A DNA stretch of 64,000 bases from NCBI RefSeq assembly GCF_003481705.1, contig NZ_QULN01000003.1:1-64000 (forward strand). Reading direction: 5' to 3'. Position 1 is the first letter of the stretch; every line of letters begins with the position of its first letter. This document shows positions 56,783-64,000 of this stretch, piece by piece. A program made the translations under genes and the position numbers. Below the pieces are notes generated by a model, which saw only the letters and a program-made list of their open reading frames with translations, ran no database searches and was not told where the DNA came from. Origin of the DNA: Butyricicoccus sp. OM04-18BH. GTDB taxonomy: Bacteria > Bacillota > Clostridia > Oscillospirales > Butyricicoccaceae.

Positions 56783-57583
56783 TTATTCTCTGTGTTCCTT
56801 CTTTTTCGCCTCGTCCCAGAGCGCGTCCATTTCCTCGAGCGTAAGCTCGGAAAGCTGTTTTCCCTGCGCCTTCGCCTGCTGCTCCATGTCCGCAAAGCGG
56901 CGCACGAACTTGTTGCAGGTCTTTGCCGCCGCACGCTCGGAATCCACCTTGACAAAGCGCGAAACGTTCGTCACCGCGAAGATGAGATCTCCGATCTCCT
57001 CCTCGACGTCGCCGTCGCCGCCAATCGCCGCGCGGACCTCGGCAAGCTCCTCCTCGACCTTGTCGAGCGCGCCGGAAACATCCGGCCAGTCAAAGCCGAC
57101 CTTCGCGGCCTTTTTCTGGAGCTTCTGCGCACGGATGAGGCTCGGCAGGCTCTTGGAGACACTTTCGAGCGTCGAGGTGTCGGTCTCCTGCTTTTTTTCC
57201 TTGCGCTTGAGGTCGTCCCAGTTGGAAAGGATCTCGTCGGTCGAGCCGACCTTGACATCACCGAAGATATGCGGATGGCGGAAGATCAGCTTTTTGCAGA
57301 TGCCGTCCGCCACATCATCCATGTCGAACACGCCCTTTTCCTTCTCCATCTGCGCATGGAACACGACCTGAAGCAGCACATCGCCAAGCTCCTCCTTGAG
57401 GTGCTCGGTGTCCTCGTCGTCGATCGCCTCGCAGACCTCATAGGTCTCCTCGATGAAGTTCTGGCGGATGGAATGATGATCCTGTGCCCGGTCCCACATG
57501 CAGCCGTCCGGCGCGCGCAGGATCTCCATAATGCGCAGCAGGTCGGCTACGCTGTACTTGTCTTTCTGTTCAAAATCAACCAT
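56783..57583 (-). CDS. mazG: Nucleoside triphosphate pyrophosphohydrolase MazG
   Basis: A 266-residue MazG with two MazG-fold domains. The first: LLRIMEILRAPDGCMWDRAQ then FIEETYEVCEAIDDEDTEHL and LGDVLLQVVFHAQMEKEKG (EExxE..ExxD metal residues); the second: VEEELAEVRAAIGGDGDVEE with EIGDLIFAVTNVSRFVKV. Cleans noncanonical NTPs and ppGpp-linked pools. Position equals yabN in Bacillus. Confidence 0.93.
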   Translation of the reverse strand: MVDFEQKDKYSVADLLRIMEILRAPDGCMWDRAQDHHSIRQNFIEETYEVCEAIDDEDTEHLKEELGDVLLQVVFHAQMEKEKGVFDMDDVADGICKKLIFRHPHIFGDVKVGSTDEILSNWDDLKRKEKKQETDTSTLESVSKSLPSLIRAQKLQKKAAKVGFDWPDVSGALDKVEEELAEVRAAIGGDGDVEEEIGDLIFAVTNVSRFVKVDSERAAAKTCNKFVRRFADMEQQAKAQGKQLSELTLEEMDALWDEAKKKEHRE

Positions 57584-57595
57584 TTTCGTGTTTCC

Positions 57596-59218
57596 TCACT
57601 TCAAATGTAAAATATCTGCAATTTTTGCGCCGTGCGGCAGCAGCAGCACATCCGCCCGCTCGATGGCGCGGAGCGCGAGCAGCAGCACGCCGTAAACGAG
57701 CGCCGCCGCCGCGATGATCGCAAGAGTCGCGAGCTTGTCGAGTGCGCTGCCCGGAGCAAGACCCGCAAGGCGCACGAGCGTCTTTCCGATGACGACCACC
57801 GCGCCCATACCGGCCGTCGCCGCCAGAGGACGCACGAGCGTCCGGCCGACCGGCGGCAGACCGTGCGACAGCCGCGCGATATGGAACAGGTTGAGCAGGG
57901 CGATCAGCCAGTAGCACAGCGCCGTGCTGATGGGCGCGCCTGCGATGGAAAAGCGCGGGTCTCCGATCATGAAATAGTCCCCGCACAGCTTGACCGCCGC
58001 GCCGAGGCACATGGAGACGAGCGGCAGGTCGATGCGGCTGTACGCCTGAAGCACCGCATTCGTCACCGCGACGAGCGCGACCGCCGGGACCGCAAAGCCG
58101 AGTATGCTCATCAGCTGACCGCCGAGCACCGTGCCCGAGGACAGAAAGATGCGCAGGATCGGGCCGCCGAGCAGGAAAAAGCCCGCCCCGGCCGGGAGCG
58201 TCAGCATGAGCGTCATGCGCAGCGTGGTCGAGAGCGTCCGGTTCGCCCCGGTCTCATTGCCCGCCGCGCGGGCGCTCGCGATGGTCGGCAGGACGCTGAC
58301 CGCGAGCGCGGTGATGAGCGTCTGCGGCAGATTGAAGAAGTTGATGACGCCGGTGTAGATGCCGTAGGTCTGCATCGCCTCGTCCGCCGCCATATGCACC
58401 GCCGGGCTTTGCAGGCGGCTCGAAATGAGCGCGACGTCGATCAGGTCGGTAATGCTCATGACCGAGGACGAGATCGTGATCGGGATAGACAGGCTGAGCA
58501 GCGTTTTCGCGAGCGTCAGCGTCGGCCGAACGGCCGGGTCGAGCGCGCGCACCCGTGTCTCGCCGCGCGAGAGCGCCGCCTGCACGAGCATGTACGCCGC
58601 CGCGACAACCTCTCCGATGGTGACGCCGAGCACGGTCAGCGCCGCGACGACCGGATCGTCAAAGCCGCGTCCCACCGCCCAGCAGGCGAGGCCGAGGCCG
58701 ATGAACAGCTTGCCGGCCGCCTCGATGACCTGCGAGACCGCCGTCGGCACCATATTGGAGCGGCCCTGATAGTAGCCGCGGAACACCGAGAGGATCGCGA
58801 CCATCAGCACGCTCGGCGCGATCGCCATGACCGCAAGGCGCGAATCCTCGCTCTTGATCCATGCGGCGAACGTCCCTGCGCCGAAGAACAGCGCCAGCGA
58901 GCACAGCGCGCCCACCGGCACGAAGATCCCGGCCGCCACGCGCACGATGCGGCGCACCTCGTGCTCCCGTCCCCGTGCGGTCGCCTCCGCCACCATTTTG
59001 GACAGCGCCGCCGGCAGACCGACGGTCGAGATGACGAGCATGGCGGTATAGATGCGGTACGCCGCCGAGAACATGCCGAACGCCGGGCTTTTTTCGCCGC
59101 CGATCAGATTTTGCAGCGGTATCTGAAAAAAAGCGCCGATGACCTTGACGACGAGACTTGCCGCCATCATGATAAAGGCGCCCTGCAGGAAACTCTGCCC
59201 CTTTGATTTTTTATGCAA
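57596..59218 (-). CDS. Polysaccharide biosynthesis/flippase family protein (SpoVB/YabM-like)
   Basis: A 540-residue MOP-superfamily flippase with about 14 hydrophobic helices (FLQGAFIMMAASLVVKVIGA, FGMFSAAYRIYTAMLVISTV, GFAVPAVALVAVTNAVLQAY). SpoVB/YabM exports lipid-linked cell-wall precursors in sporulation or outer-layer assembly. TTG 59218 has AAAGGGAG; the frame opens to TTG 59236. It heads the yab block exactly as yabM does in Bacillus. Confidence 0.9.
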   Translation of the reverse strand: MHKKSKGQSFLQGAFIMMAASLVVKVIGAFFQIPLQNLIGGEKSPAFGMFSAAYRIYTAMLVISTVGLPAALSKMVAEATARGREHEVRRIVRVAAGIFVPVGALCSLALFFGAGTFAAWIKSEDSRLAVMAIAPSVLMVAILSVFRGYYQGRSNMVPTAVSQVIEAAGKLFIGLGLACWAVGRGFDDPVVAALTVLGVTIGEVVAAAYMLVQAALSRGETRVRALDPAVRPTLTLAKTLLSLSIPITISSSVMSITDLIDVALISSRLQSPAVHMAADEAMQTYGIYTGVINFFNLPQTLITALAVSVLPTIASARAAGNETGANRTLSTTLRMTLMLTLPAGAGFFLLGGPILRIFLSSGTVLGGQLMSILGFAVPAVALVAVTNAVLQAYSRIDLPLVSMCLGAAVKLCGDYFMIGDPRFSIAGAPISTALCYWLIALLNLFHIARLSHGLPPVGRTLVRPLAATAGMGAVVVIGKTLVRLAGLAPGSALDKLATLAIIAAAALVYGVLLLALRAIERADVLLLPHGAKIADILHLK

Positions 59219-59286
59219 CGATGCACTCCCTTTCAAGCAAAGCAGGCGTGCGGACAGTGTTTCATATCCGCACGCCGTTCAGACGA

Positions 59287-59679
59287 TTATAGCTCCGTGC
59301 CGCAGCCGGGACAGAAGGAGTCCTCGCGGCTGCAGGTCCTGCCGCATTTCGGGCAGATGCTGACCGAGCGCATGGAGGCGAGCTGGTCGCGCAACTCGGC
59401 AAGCTGCTCCTTCTTCGCGTCCACTTCCTCGAGCTTCGCGTCCATGTCCTCGCTCGTCACCTCATCGCCGCGGTGCAGCTCGTAGACCATGCGGCCGATG
59501 TCGCGGAACAGCACGTCGCACTCGGTGTTGAGATCGAAAATGCGCAGGTTGAGGCGCGTCGCCGCCGCCATCTCGCTCGCCTTCTTGCCCGCCGCGTCTG
59601 CTGCGCGGCCGACCGAACGGCCCGTCCGGGACGCCGTATCCTTCACTTTATCCAGAAAAGACTGTAACTTCGTGTCCAT
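59287..59679 (-). CDS. Coiled-coil protein with C-terminal zinc ribbon
   Basis: A 130-residue protein from ATG 59679 (GGAGTGACAGGA before it). A long helical/coiled-coil body (LEEVDAKKEQLAELRDQLAS) and a C-terminal zinc ribbon ICPKCGRTCSREDSFCPGCG. Similar zinc-ribbon domains are found in small clostridial regulatory or membrane-associated proteins. Function unknown. Confidence 0.75.
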   Translation of the reverse strand: MDTKLQSFLDKVKDTASRTGRSVGRAADAAGKKASEMAAATRLNLRIFDLNTECDVLFRDIGRMVYELHRGDEVTSEDMDAKLEEVDAKKEQLAELRDQLASMRSVSICPKCGRTCSREDSFCPGCGTEL

Positions 59680-59784
59680 TCCTGTCACTCCTTCTGACGA
59701 GACTTCCGGCAGAGGTCTCCCCTGCCTGTTTCAAGCCGATTATATCCTATCTTCCGAAAAATTGCAATGTTTCCGCCTGTCTTT

Positions 59785-60708
59785 TTACCCGATAAATTCA
59801 TGCAGCACGCTGTCCTCGGGTATGCGCCCCTGCCATTCGATGGGCGTGATCGTGCCGAGGATATCGTTTATCGGCGCAAGTCCCGCGTGCTCGAGCGCGT
59901 CTCTGTGCTCGCGGAGCACGGACGTCAGACGCGGCATCAGGATATTGACCTCATACGGCAAAAAGGTATCAATCGTGAGGTTGGCCTGTCCGCGGTAGGG
60001 CGAAATATACAGCCGCTCGCCCCGGCGGACCGAGTTCCACTGCCGCAGCGTCGCCTCGACCGGCGAGGAGCGGAACAGGCTGTCGCGCATCGCGCGGCGC
60101 AGAAAGCGCAGCATGTACGGCTCCAGGCGCGCTCCCTTCGGCGGAACGAGCGCGCTCGCGACCGAGAGATAGATGCTCGTCGCGCGGTTTGCAAGGTCTC
60201 CCATGATGACCGGGTTGAACGAGTGGATGCCCTCGATCATGATGACCTCATTCTGTCCGAGCTTTACCGTGCGGTCATGCGGGATAGAGGTGCGCGTTTC
60301 GAAGTCAAAGCGCGGCACCGAAACCTCTTCCCCGGCGGCGAGCCGCGCAAGGTCGTCCGACAGCCGCGCAAGATCCATGCACTCCGGACTTTCGAGATCG
60401 GGGACCCCGTTCTCGTCATCCATCGGCTGCTCATAGTCGGCCGCCGTGCGGTAATAGTCATCCATCGAGAGCATATTCGCGTGCACGCCGGCCAGCTCGA
60501 CGATACGCGCGATCCGGTCGTTCGTCGTGGTCTTGCCCGAGGACGAAGGGCCGTTGATGAGCACGATCGGACAGTGCTCACGGTTGCGCACGATCTCGTC
60601 CGCCGCCATGTGGATCTGGCGATGATAGTGCTCCTCGCAGTCGCGGATGAAGCCTGCCGCATCGGTTCTGGCGCGGCGGTTGATATATTTGACCGTGTAT
60701 TCAGACAT
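59785..60708 (-). CDS. Nucleoside (uridine) kinase-like P-loop protein
   Basis: A 307-residue phosphoribulokinase/uridine kinase family protein: P-loop INGPSSSGKTT (about 51-61), MLSMDDYYRTAADYE (nucleoside site), PRFDFETRTS, MIEGIHSFNPVIMGDLAN. Many homologues carry an N-terminal TGS domain; this one has only a short leader, so it is a stand-alone kinase domain. Substrate not provable from sequence. Confidence 0.85.
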   Translation of the reverse strand: MSEYTVKYINRRARTDAAGFIRDCEEHYHRQIHMAADEIVRNREHCPIVLINGPSSSGKTTTNDRIARIVELAGVHANMLSMDDYYRTAADYEQPMDDENGVPDLESPECMDLARLSDDLARLAAGEEVSVPRFDFETRTSIPHDRTVKLGQNEVIMIEGIHSFNPVIMGDLANRATSIYLSVASALVPPKGARLEPYMLRFLRRAMRDSLFRSSPVEATLRQWNSVRRGERLYISPYRGQANLTIDTFLPYEVNILMPRLTSVLREHRDALEHAGLAPINDILGTITPIEWQGRIPEDSVLHEFIG

Positions 60709-60734
60709 AACACGCCCTCCTTACACTGAAATCG

Positions 60735-62198
60735 TTATTTTTTCGGAAACAGCAGCTTTCGCTTGCCGTTTGCGAGCCGGTCGGCTGCGCGGATGTATTC
60801 GAGCGGGTACTTTGGGTTGTTCGCGCGCTCGATCCAGCCGGTATCGCGGTCGACGCGCTTGGAAACGCCGCCTGCGCCGAGCGACAGGATGGTCTGCAGC
60901 TCCTCCATCATGGTCACATTGTAAAAGCATTCGGTGCCCGGTCTGCACCAGCCGACGTTCTCGTAGCCGCCTGCCATGAATTTCTGGCGGTAGAGATAGT
61001 ACGGGCCGTAGCCTGCCTGCGGCAGTGCGTGATAGGCGTAGTCCAGCATGCGCGAGACCGTCTCGTGCTGCGCGGCGGCCGCCGCCTTGTCGGTGAGGTC
61101 CGCGCCGCGCTTGATGGCGAGGGTGTGGACCGTGATATTCTCCGGGGCAAGGCCGATGAGCGTGTCGATGGTATGCGCAAAGGTCTCGGGCGTGTCGCCG
61201 GTCAGGCCTGCGATGACGTCCATATTGATCTCGCGGAAGCCGGCCTGCCGCGCCTCGTCGAAGGCGCGCAGCACATCGGCCGCCGCGTGCTTTCTGCCGA
61301 TCGCCGCGAGCACGCTGTCCTCCATGGACTGCGGATTGATGCTGACGCGGCCGACGCCGGCGTTTTTCAGCACGCGCAGCTTTTCCGGCGTGATGGTGTC
61401 CGGGCGGCCGGCCTCGACCGTATATTCGCGCAGCGCCGACAGGTCGAAGCTGTCCGCGAGCGCAGCGGTCAGCCGTTCGAGCTGCTCCGCGGACAGCGTC
61501 GTCGGCGTACCGCCGCCGATGTAAATGCTCTGCACGCGCTTTCCGGCCTGCCGGACGAGCGCCGCCGTCTCGCGTATCTCACCGCACAGCGTTTCAAGAT
61601 AAGGCTCGATAAGCGCGCCCGACTGCGCGGTCGTCGAGGAAACGAACGAGCAGTAGTAGCATCGCGACGGGCAGAACGGGATGCCGACATAGAGCGAAAT
61701 ATCGTCCGGGCCGATCTCCTTATCCAGCTCCATCGCGGTCGCGGCCGCGCGGATGGTGAGCGCAGTTCGCTCGGGCGAAACATGGAAGCTGCTGCGCAGG
61801 ATCTCCGCCGCCTCGCCGCGCGTTTTCCCCCGCTCGACCAGACCGCGCGCGAGCTTTGCCGGGCGCACGCCGGTGAGGCTGCCCCAGACCGGCGGCTCCT
61901 CGAGAAACGGTACGACCGCGTCATAGATGGACGTCTTGACGGCTGTGCTGACGGCGCGCTTGCGCGAAAGCTCATCCAGACCCTCCGTCAGGACGGGAAT
62001 GCTCCTTGTATGCGTCTCGCCGCCGATCGTCACGCGGGCGGCCGCGCACAGGCAGCCGTCCCGTTCGGTGAGCGTGGATATGCAGATGTCGCCGTCCTGC
62101 TCGGTCTCGACGCGCGTCAGCGTCTCCGTCGGCAGCAGGTGCAGCAGCATCTCCTCCGCTGCGTGCTTCATCTCATGTCCTTCCAGTATGTATTTCAT
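60735..62198 (-). CDS. hemZ: Coproporphyrinogen dehydrogenase HemZ
   Basis: A 487-residue radical SAM enzyme. SAM cluster CPSRCYYCSF, VQSIYIGGGTPTTLSAEQLE, TVEAGRPDTITPEKL and the HemZ-specific N-terminal domain. It performs oxygen-independent oxidation of coproporphyrinogen (or a related radical reaction). Overlaps the downstream MBL gene by four bases. Normal HemZ length. Confidence 0.93.
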   Translation of the reverse strand: MKYILEGHEMKHAAEEMLLHLLPTETLTRVETEQDGDICISTLTERDGCLCAAARVTIGGETHTRSIPVLTEGLDELSRKRAVSTAVKTSIYDAVVPFLEEPPVWGSLTGVRPAKLARGLVERGKTRGEAAEILRSSFHVSPERTALTIRAAATAMELDKEIGPDDISLYVGIPFCPSRCYYCSFVSSTTAQSGALIEPYLETLCGEIRETAALVRQAGKRVQSIYIGGGTPTTLSAEQLERLTAALADSFDLSALREYTVEAGRPDTITPEKLRVLKNAGVGRVSINPQSMEDSVLAAIGRKHAAADVLRAFDEARQAGFREINMDVIAGLTGDTPETFAHTIDTLIGLAPENITVHTLAIKRGADLTDKAAAAAQHETVSRMLDYAYHALPQAGYGPYYLYRQKFMAGGYENVGWCRPGTECFYNVTMMEELQTILSLGAGGVSKRVDRDTGWIERANNPKYPLEYIRAADRLANGKRKLLFPKK

Positions 62199-62827
62199 CG
62201 GCCTCTCGCCTGCAGCATATAGGGATTTGCCGCGCGCTCCTCGTCAAGGGTGGAGATCCCCTCGTGACCGGGCAGAACCTTGTAGTCTCCCTCGAGCTCG
62301 GACAGGCGCTTCAGCGAGCGCAGCATGGCGGAAAAGTCACCGCCCTCGAGATCGCAGCGGCCGCATTCATGACGGAACAGCGTGTCGCCGGTGAACAGGC
62401 AGTCGCCGATCCTGATGACCGACGAGCCGGGCGTATGACCGGGCGTGCTCATATAGGCGGCGGTCAGGCCGCCGAAGGTGACGGCCGTGCCCTCCCCGGC
62501 CAGGATATCCGGCGTATCCTGCACATAGCTGCGCGCGAGCGAGCGGAACTGCCCCATATTGTCGCGGCTGAGCAGCCAGGTGTCCGCCTCGGGGCAGACG
62601 AACTGCGCCTTGGTCGCCTCGAGCACATCGTGCACCGCGAGAATATGGTCAAAGTGCGCGTGCGTCAGCAGAACGTACCTGACCGTGAGCTTTTCCTCCG
62701 CGACTGCGTGCAGAATGGACTTCGCGTTGTCGCCCGGGTCGATGACCGCGGCCTCGCGCGTCGCTTCGTCATATACGATATAGCAATTCGTGCCGACAAC
62801 GCCGACAGTGAGCTGCATTACTTTCAT
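62195..62827 (-). CDS. MBL-fold hydrolase (YqgX/glyoxalase II-like)
   Basis: A 210-residue metallo-beta-lactamase-fold hydrolase: NCYIVYDEATREAAVIDPGD, LLTHAHFDHILAV (HxHxDH), STPGHTPGSSV, FTGDTLFRHECGRCDLEGGD and LPGHEGISTL. Members hydrolyse hydroxyacylglutathione-like or related thioesters. It overlaps hemZ and lies next to dtd. Confidence 0.88.
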   Translation of the reverse strand: MKVMQLTVGVVGTNCYIVYDEATREAAVIDPGDNAKSILHAVAEEKLTVRYVLLTHAHFDHILAVHDVLEATKAQFVCPEADTWLLSRDNMGQFRSLARSYVQDTPDILAGEGTAVTFGGLTAAYMSTPGHTPGSSVIRIGDCLFTGDTLFRHECGRCDLEGGDFSAMLRSLKRLSELEGDYKVLPGHEGISTLDEERAANPYMLQARGR

Positions 62828-62845
62828 AGTGATGTGTTTCCTTTC

Positions 62846-63298
62846 TTATCTTCTCATGTCCTTCGTGTCCATCCAGAGCGTGACCGGGCCGTCGTTGAGC
62901 AGCTCGACCTTCATGTCCGCGCCGAACTCGCCGGTCTCGACCGGCAGACCGCTCTCGCGGCAGCGTGCGATGAACGCTTCATAGAGCGGAATGGCGGTCT
63001 CGGGACGCGCCGCGCCCGTAAAGCTCGGGCGGTTGCCCTTGCGGCAGTCGCCGTAAAGCGTGAACTGCGAGACGATGAGCAGTCCGCCGCCCACATCCGC
63101 GAGCGAGCGGTTCATCTTGTCGTTCTCGTCCGTGAACACGCGCATCTTGACCGTCTTGTCGGCCAGATAGACCGCGTCGTCCTCGGTATCGCCATCCGTG
63201 ATGCCGAGCAGCACCAGAAAGCCCTGCCCGATTTTTCCGTGTACCACGCCGTCGATCGTGACCGAGGCATGGGAAACGCGCTGTACCAACGCTCTCAT
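62846..63298 (-). CDS. dtd: D-aminoacyl-tRNA deacylase
   Basis: A 150-residue DTD from ATG 63298 (frame opens to 63364). [40 protein letters not shown] (the conserved SQFTL block) and GxPxx-type motif [20 protein letters not shown]. It clears D-amino acids from tRNAs. It is directly downstream of relA/spoT, as in many Firmicutes. Confidence 0.95.
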   Translation of the reverse strand: MRALVQRVSHASVTIDGVVHGKIGQGFLVLLGITDGDTEDDAVYLADKTVKMRVFTDENDKMNRSLADVGGGLLIVSQFTLYGDCRKGNRPSFTGAARPETAIPLYEAFIARCRESGLPVETGEFGADMKVELLNDGPVTLWMDTKDMRR

Positions 63299-63384
63299 AA
63301 AGTATATTCTCCTGTCCTGTTTTATAATCAGTAAAATACCAAAACGCCACAGCCACTTCGCCATGACGTTTCAGCATCGTAAAA

Positions 63385-64000
63385 TCAGTTTGTGTCGACC
63401 GTTCTCGTCACGTCCACCACGCCCTTGACCGAGCGCAGGCGGCTGATGATGTTGTTGAGCTGGTGCACGCTCGTGACGTCCACCAGAACATTGATCACGC
63501 CGTAGCCGCCCTCCAGATCGCGCGCGGACATATCGCGCACGTTGATCTTGCCGGTCGCGAACACGAGCATGGCGTCGCTGAGAACGCCGATGCGGTTGCG
63601 CGTGGAGATCTGAAGGCCGGTCGAGAAGCGGTTGCGGCTGTCGCTGCCCTCCGCGACGTCCTCATCCCACCAGGCGCGCACCCAACGGTCCGGGTCCTCC
63701 TTCATGTGGACGTTGACGCAGTCGCGGCGATGGATGGACACGCCGTAGCCGCGCGTGACGAAGCCGACGATCTCGTCGCCCGGGATCGGCGTGCAGCAGC
63801 GCGCGAACTTGACCAGACAGCTGTCGATGCCCTCGACGACCACGCCGTCCGAGGACTTGCCCGAACGCACCGGCTGCTGCTCCTGCGGATGGGCCGCCCG
63901 TTCCGCCTGCTCGCGCTGACGGCGCAGCTTGCCGACGTCGTCCTTGACCTTGTTGAGGATCTTCGTGACCGTGATGCCGCCGTAGCCGATGGCGGCGTAC
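63385..64000 (-). CDS. relA: (p)ppGpp synthetase/hydrolase RelA/SpoT, C-terminal part (cut by window edge)
   Basis: The C-terminal part of a Rel protein: the Cys-containing RIS/CC region (VKFARCCTPIPGDEIVGFVT, GVSIHRRDC) and the ACT domain (NRIGVLSDAMLVFATGKINV, VINVLVDVTSVHQLNNIISR). The N-terminal HD and synthetase domains lie beyond the window. Directly upstream of dtd. These regulatory domains sense ribosome and amino acid state. Confidence 0.93.
   Translation of the reverse strand, partial: YAAIGYGGITVTKILNKVKDDVGKLRRQREQAERAAHPQEQQPVRSGKSSDGVVVEGIDSCLVKFARCCTPIPGDEIVGFVTRGYGVSIHRRDCVNVHMKEDPDRWVRAWWDEDVAEGSDSRNRFSTGLQISTRNRIGVLSDAMLVFATGKINVRDMSARDLEGGYGVINVLVDVTSVHQLNNIISRLRSVKGVVDVTRTVDTN

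Noticed and set aside
57632..59206. Plus-strand 524-residue frame
   Set aside because: Arg/His-rich mirror image of the flippase gene; typical GC-rich shadow.
61029..62222. Plus-strand 397-residue frame
   Set aside because: Antisense to hemZ, whose radical SAM motifs are intact on the minus strand.
1..64000. CRISPR array
   Set aside because: No regular direct repeats with unique spacers of similar length were found. The ferredoxin-like protein at 31470 is not accompanied by Cas1 or an array.

Overview
The window looks like chromosome of a GC-rich, low-GC-phylum (Firmicutes) Clostridia member, probably an Oscillospirales/Butyricicoccaceae-type gut anaerobe. The evidence is spo0A, spoIVB and an intact yabM-mazG-yabO-yabP-yabQ-divIC-yabR block in Bacillus/Clostridium order, together with hemZ, long-form hpf and AGGAGG ribosome sites. 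The genus is an inference; sequence reading alone cannot fix it.

Region 1 (1 to about 34.9 kb) is the right-hand part of a prophage whose left end lies outside the window. It encodes a contractile-tailed (PBSX/Xkd-type) phage. Read along the minus strand from 19.1 kb down to 1 it carries small and large terminase, an SPP1-like portal, a MuF-type head protein with an ADP-ribosyltransferase tail, scaffold, capsid, head-tail connectors, tail sheath, tail tube, a tail chaperone with a programmed -1 frameshift site, tape measure, LysM protein, a hub protein fused to an M23 peptidase, baseplate genes and the start of a tail fibre. From 30.9 to 21.6 kb lie early genes (Rad50-like ATPase, MBL-fold hydrolase, DnaD-like replication protein, adenine/cytosine-N4 methylase, an ArpU-like late regulator). 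At 32.3-32.5 kb is a divergent repressor switch with three palindromic operators and near-consensus promoters. An integrase at 33.3 kb sits beside a tRNA-Leu gene, the likely attachment site.

A conspicuous AT-rich, self-contained two-gene cassette (19.1-21.4 kb) with its own promoter, bracketed by terminators, is inserted between the late regulator and the terminase. Its second protein is a zinc-ribbon plus PD-(D/E)XK nuclease. This is the best candidate in the window for an undescribed phage-defence or exclusion system.

Region 2 (34.9 to 64 kb) is host chromosome: two tRNA-Leu genes under a perfect consensus promoter; spo0A (with Glu at the phosphorylation site) and spoIVB; radC; secreted and membrane proteins of unknown role; a putative pantothenate module (degenerate CoaX paralogue plus ECF transporter subunit behind a strongly structured leader); pgi, glyA, nth, the canonical coaX, a phosphodiesterase, a three-gene cluster of small proteins, rsmA, hpf, fumarase alpha, an amidohydrolase, a probable small RNA, the yab/divIC sporulation-division cluster, a nucleoside kinase, hemZ, an MBL hydrolase, dtd and the 3' end of relA/spoT.

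Most prophage genes overlap by a few bases, indicating long polycistronic transcripts. The late block is preceded by two similar hairpin-terminator modules (before terS and before scaffold), so late expression probably needs regulated read-through.
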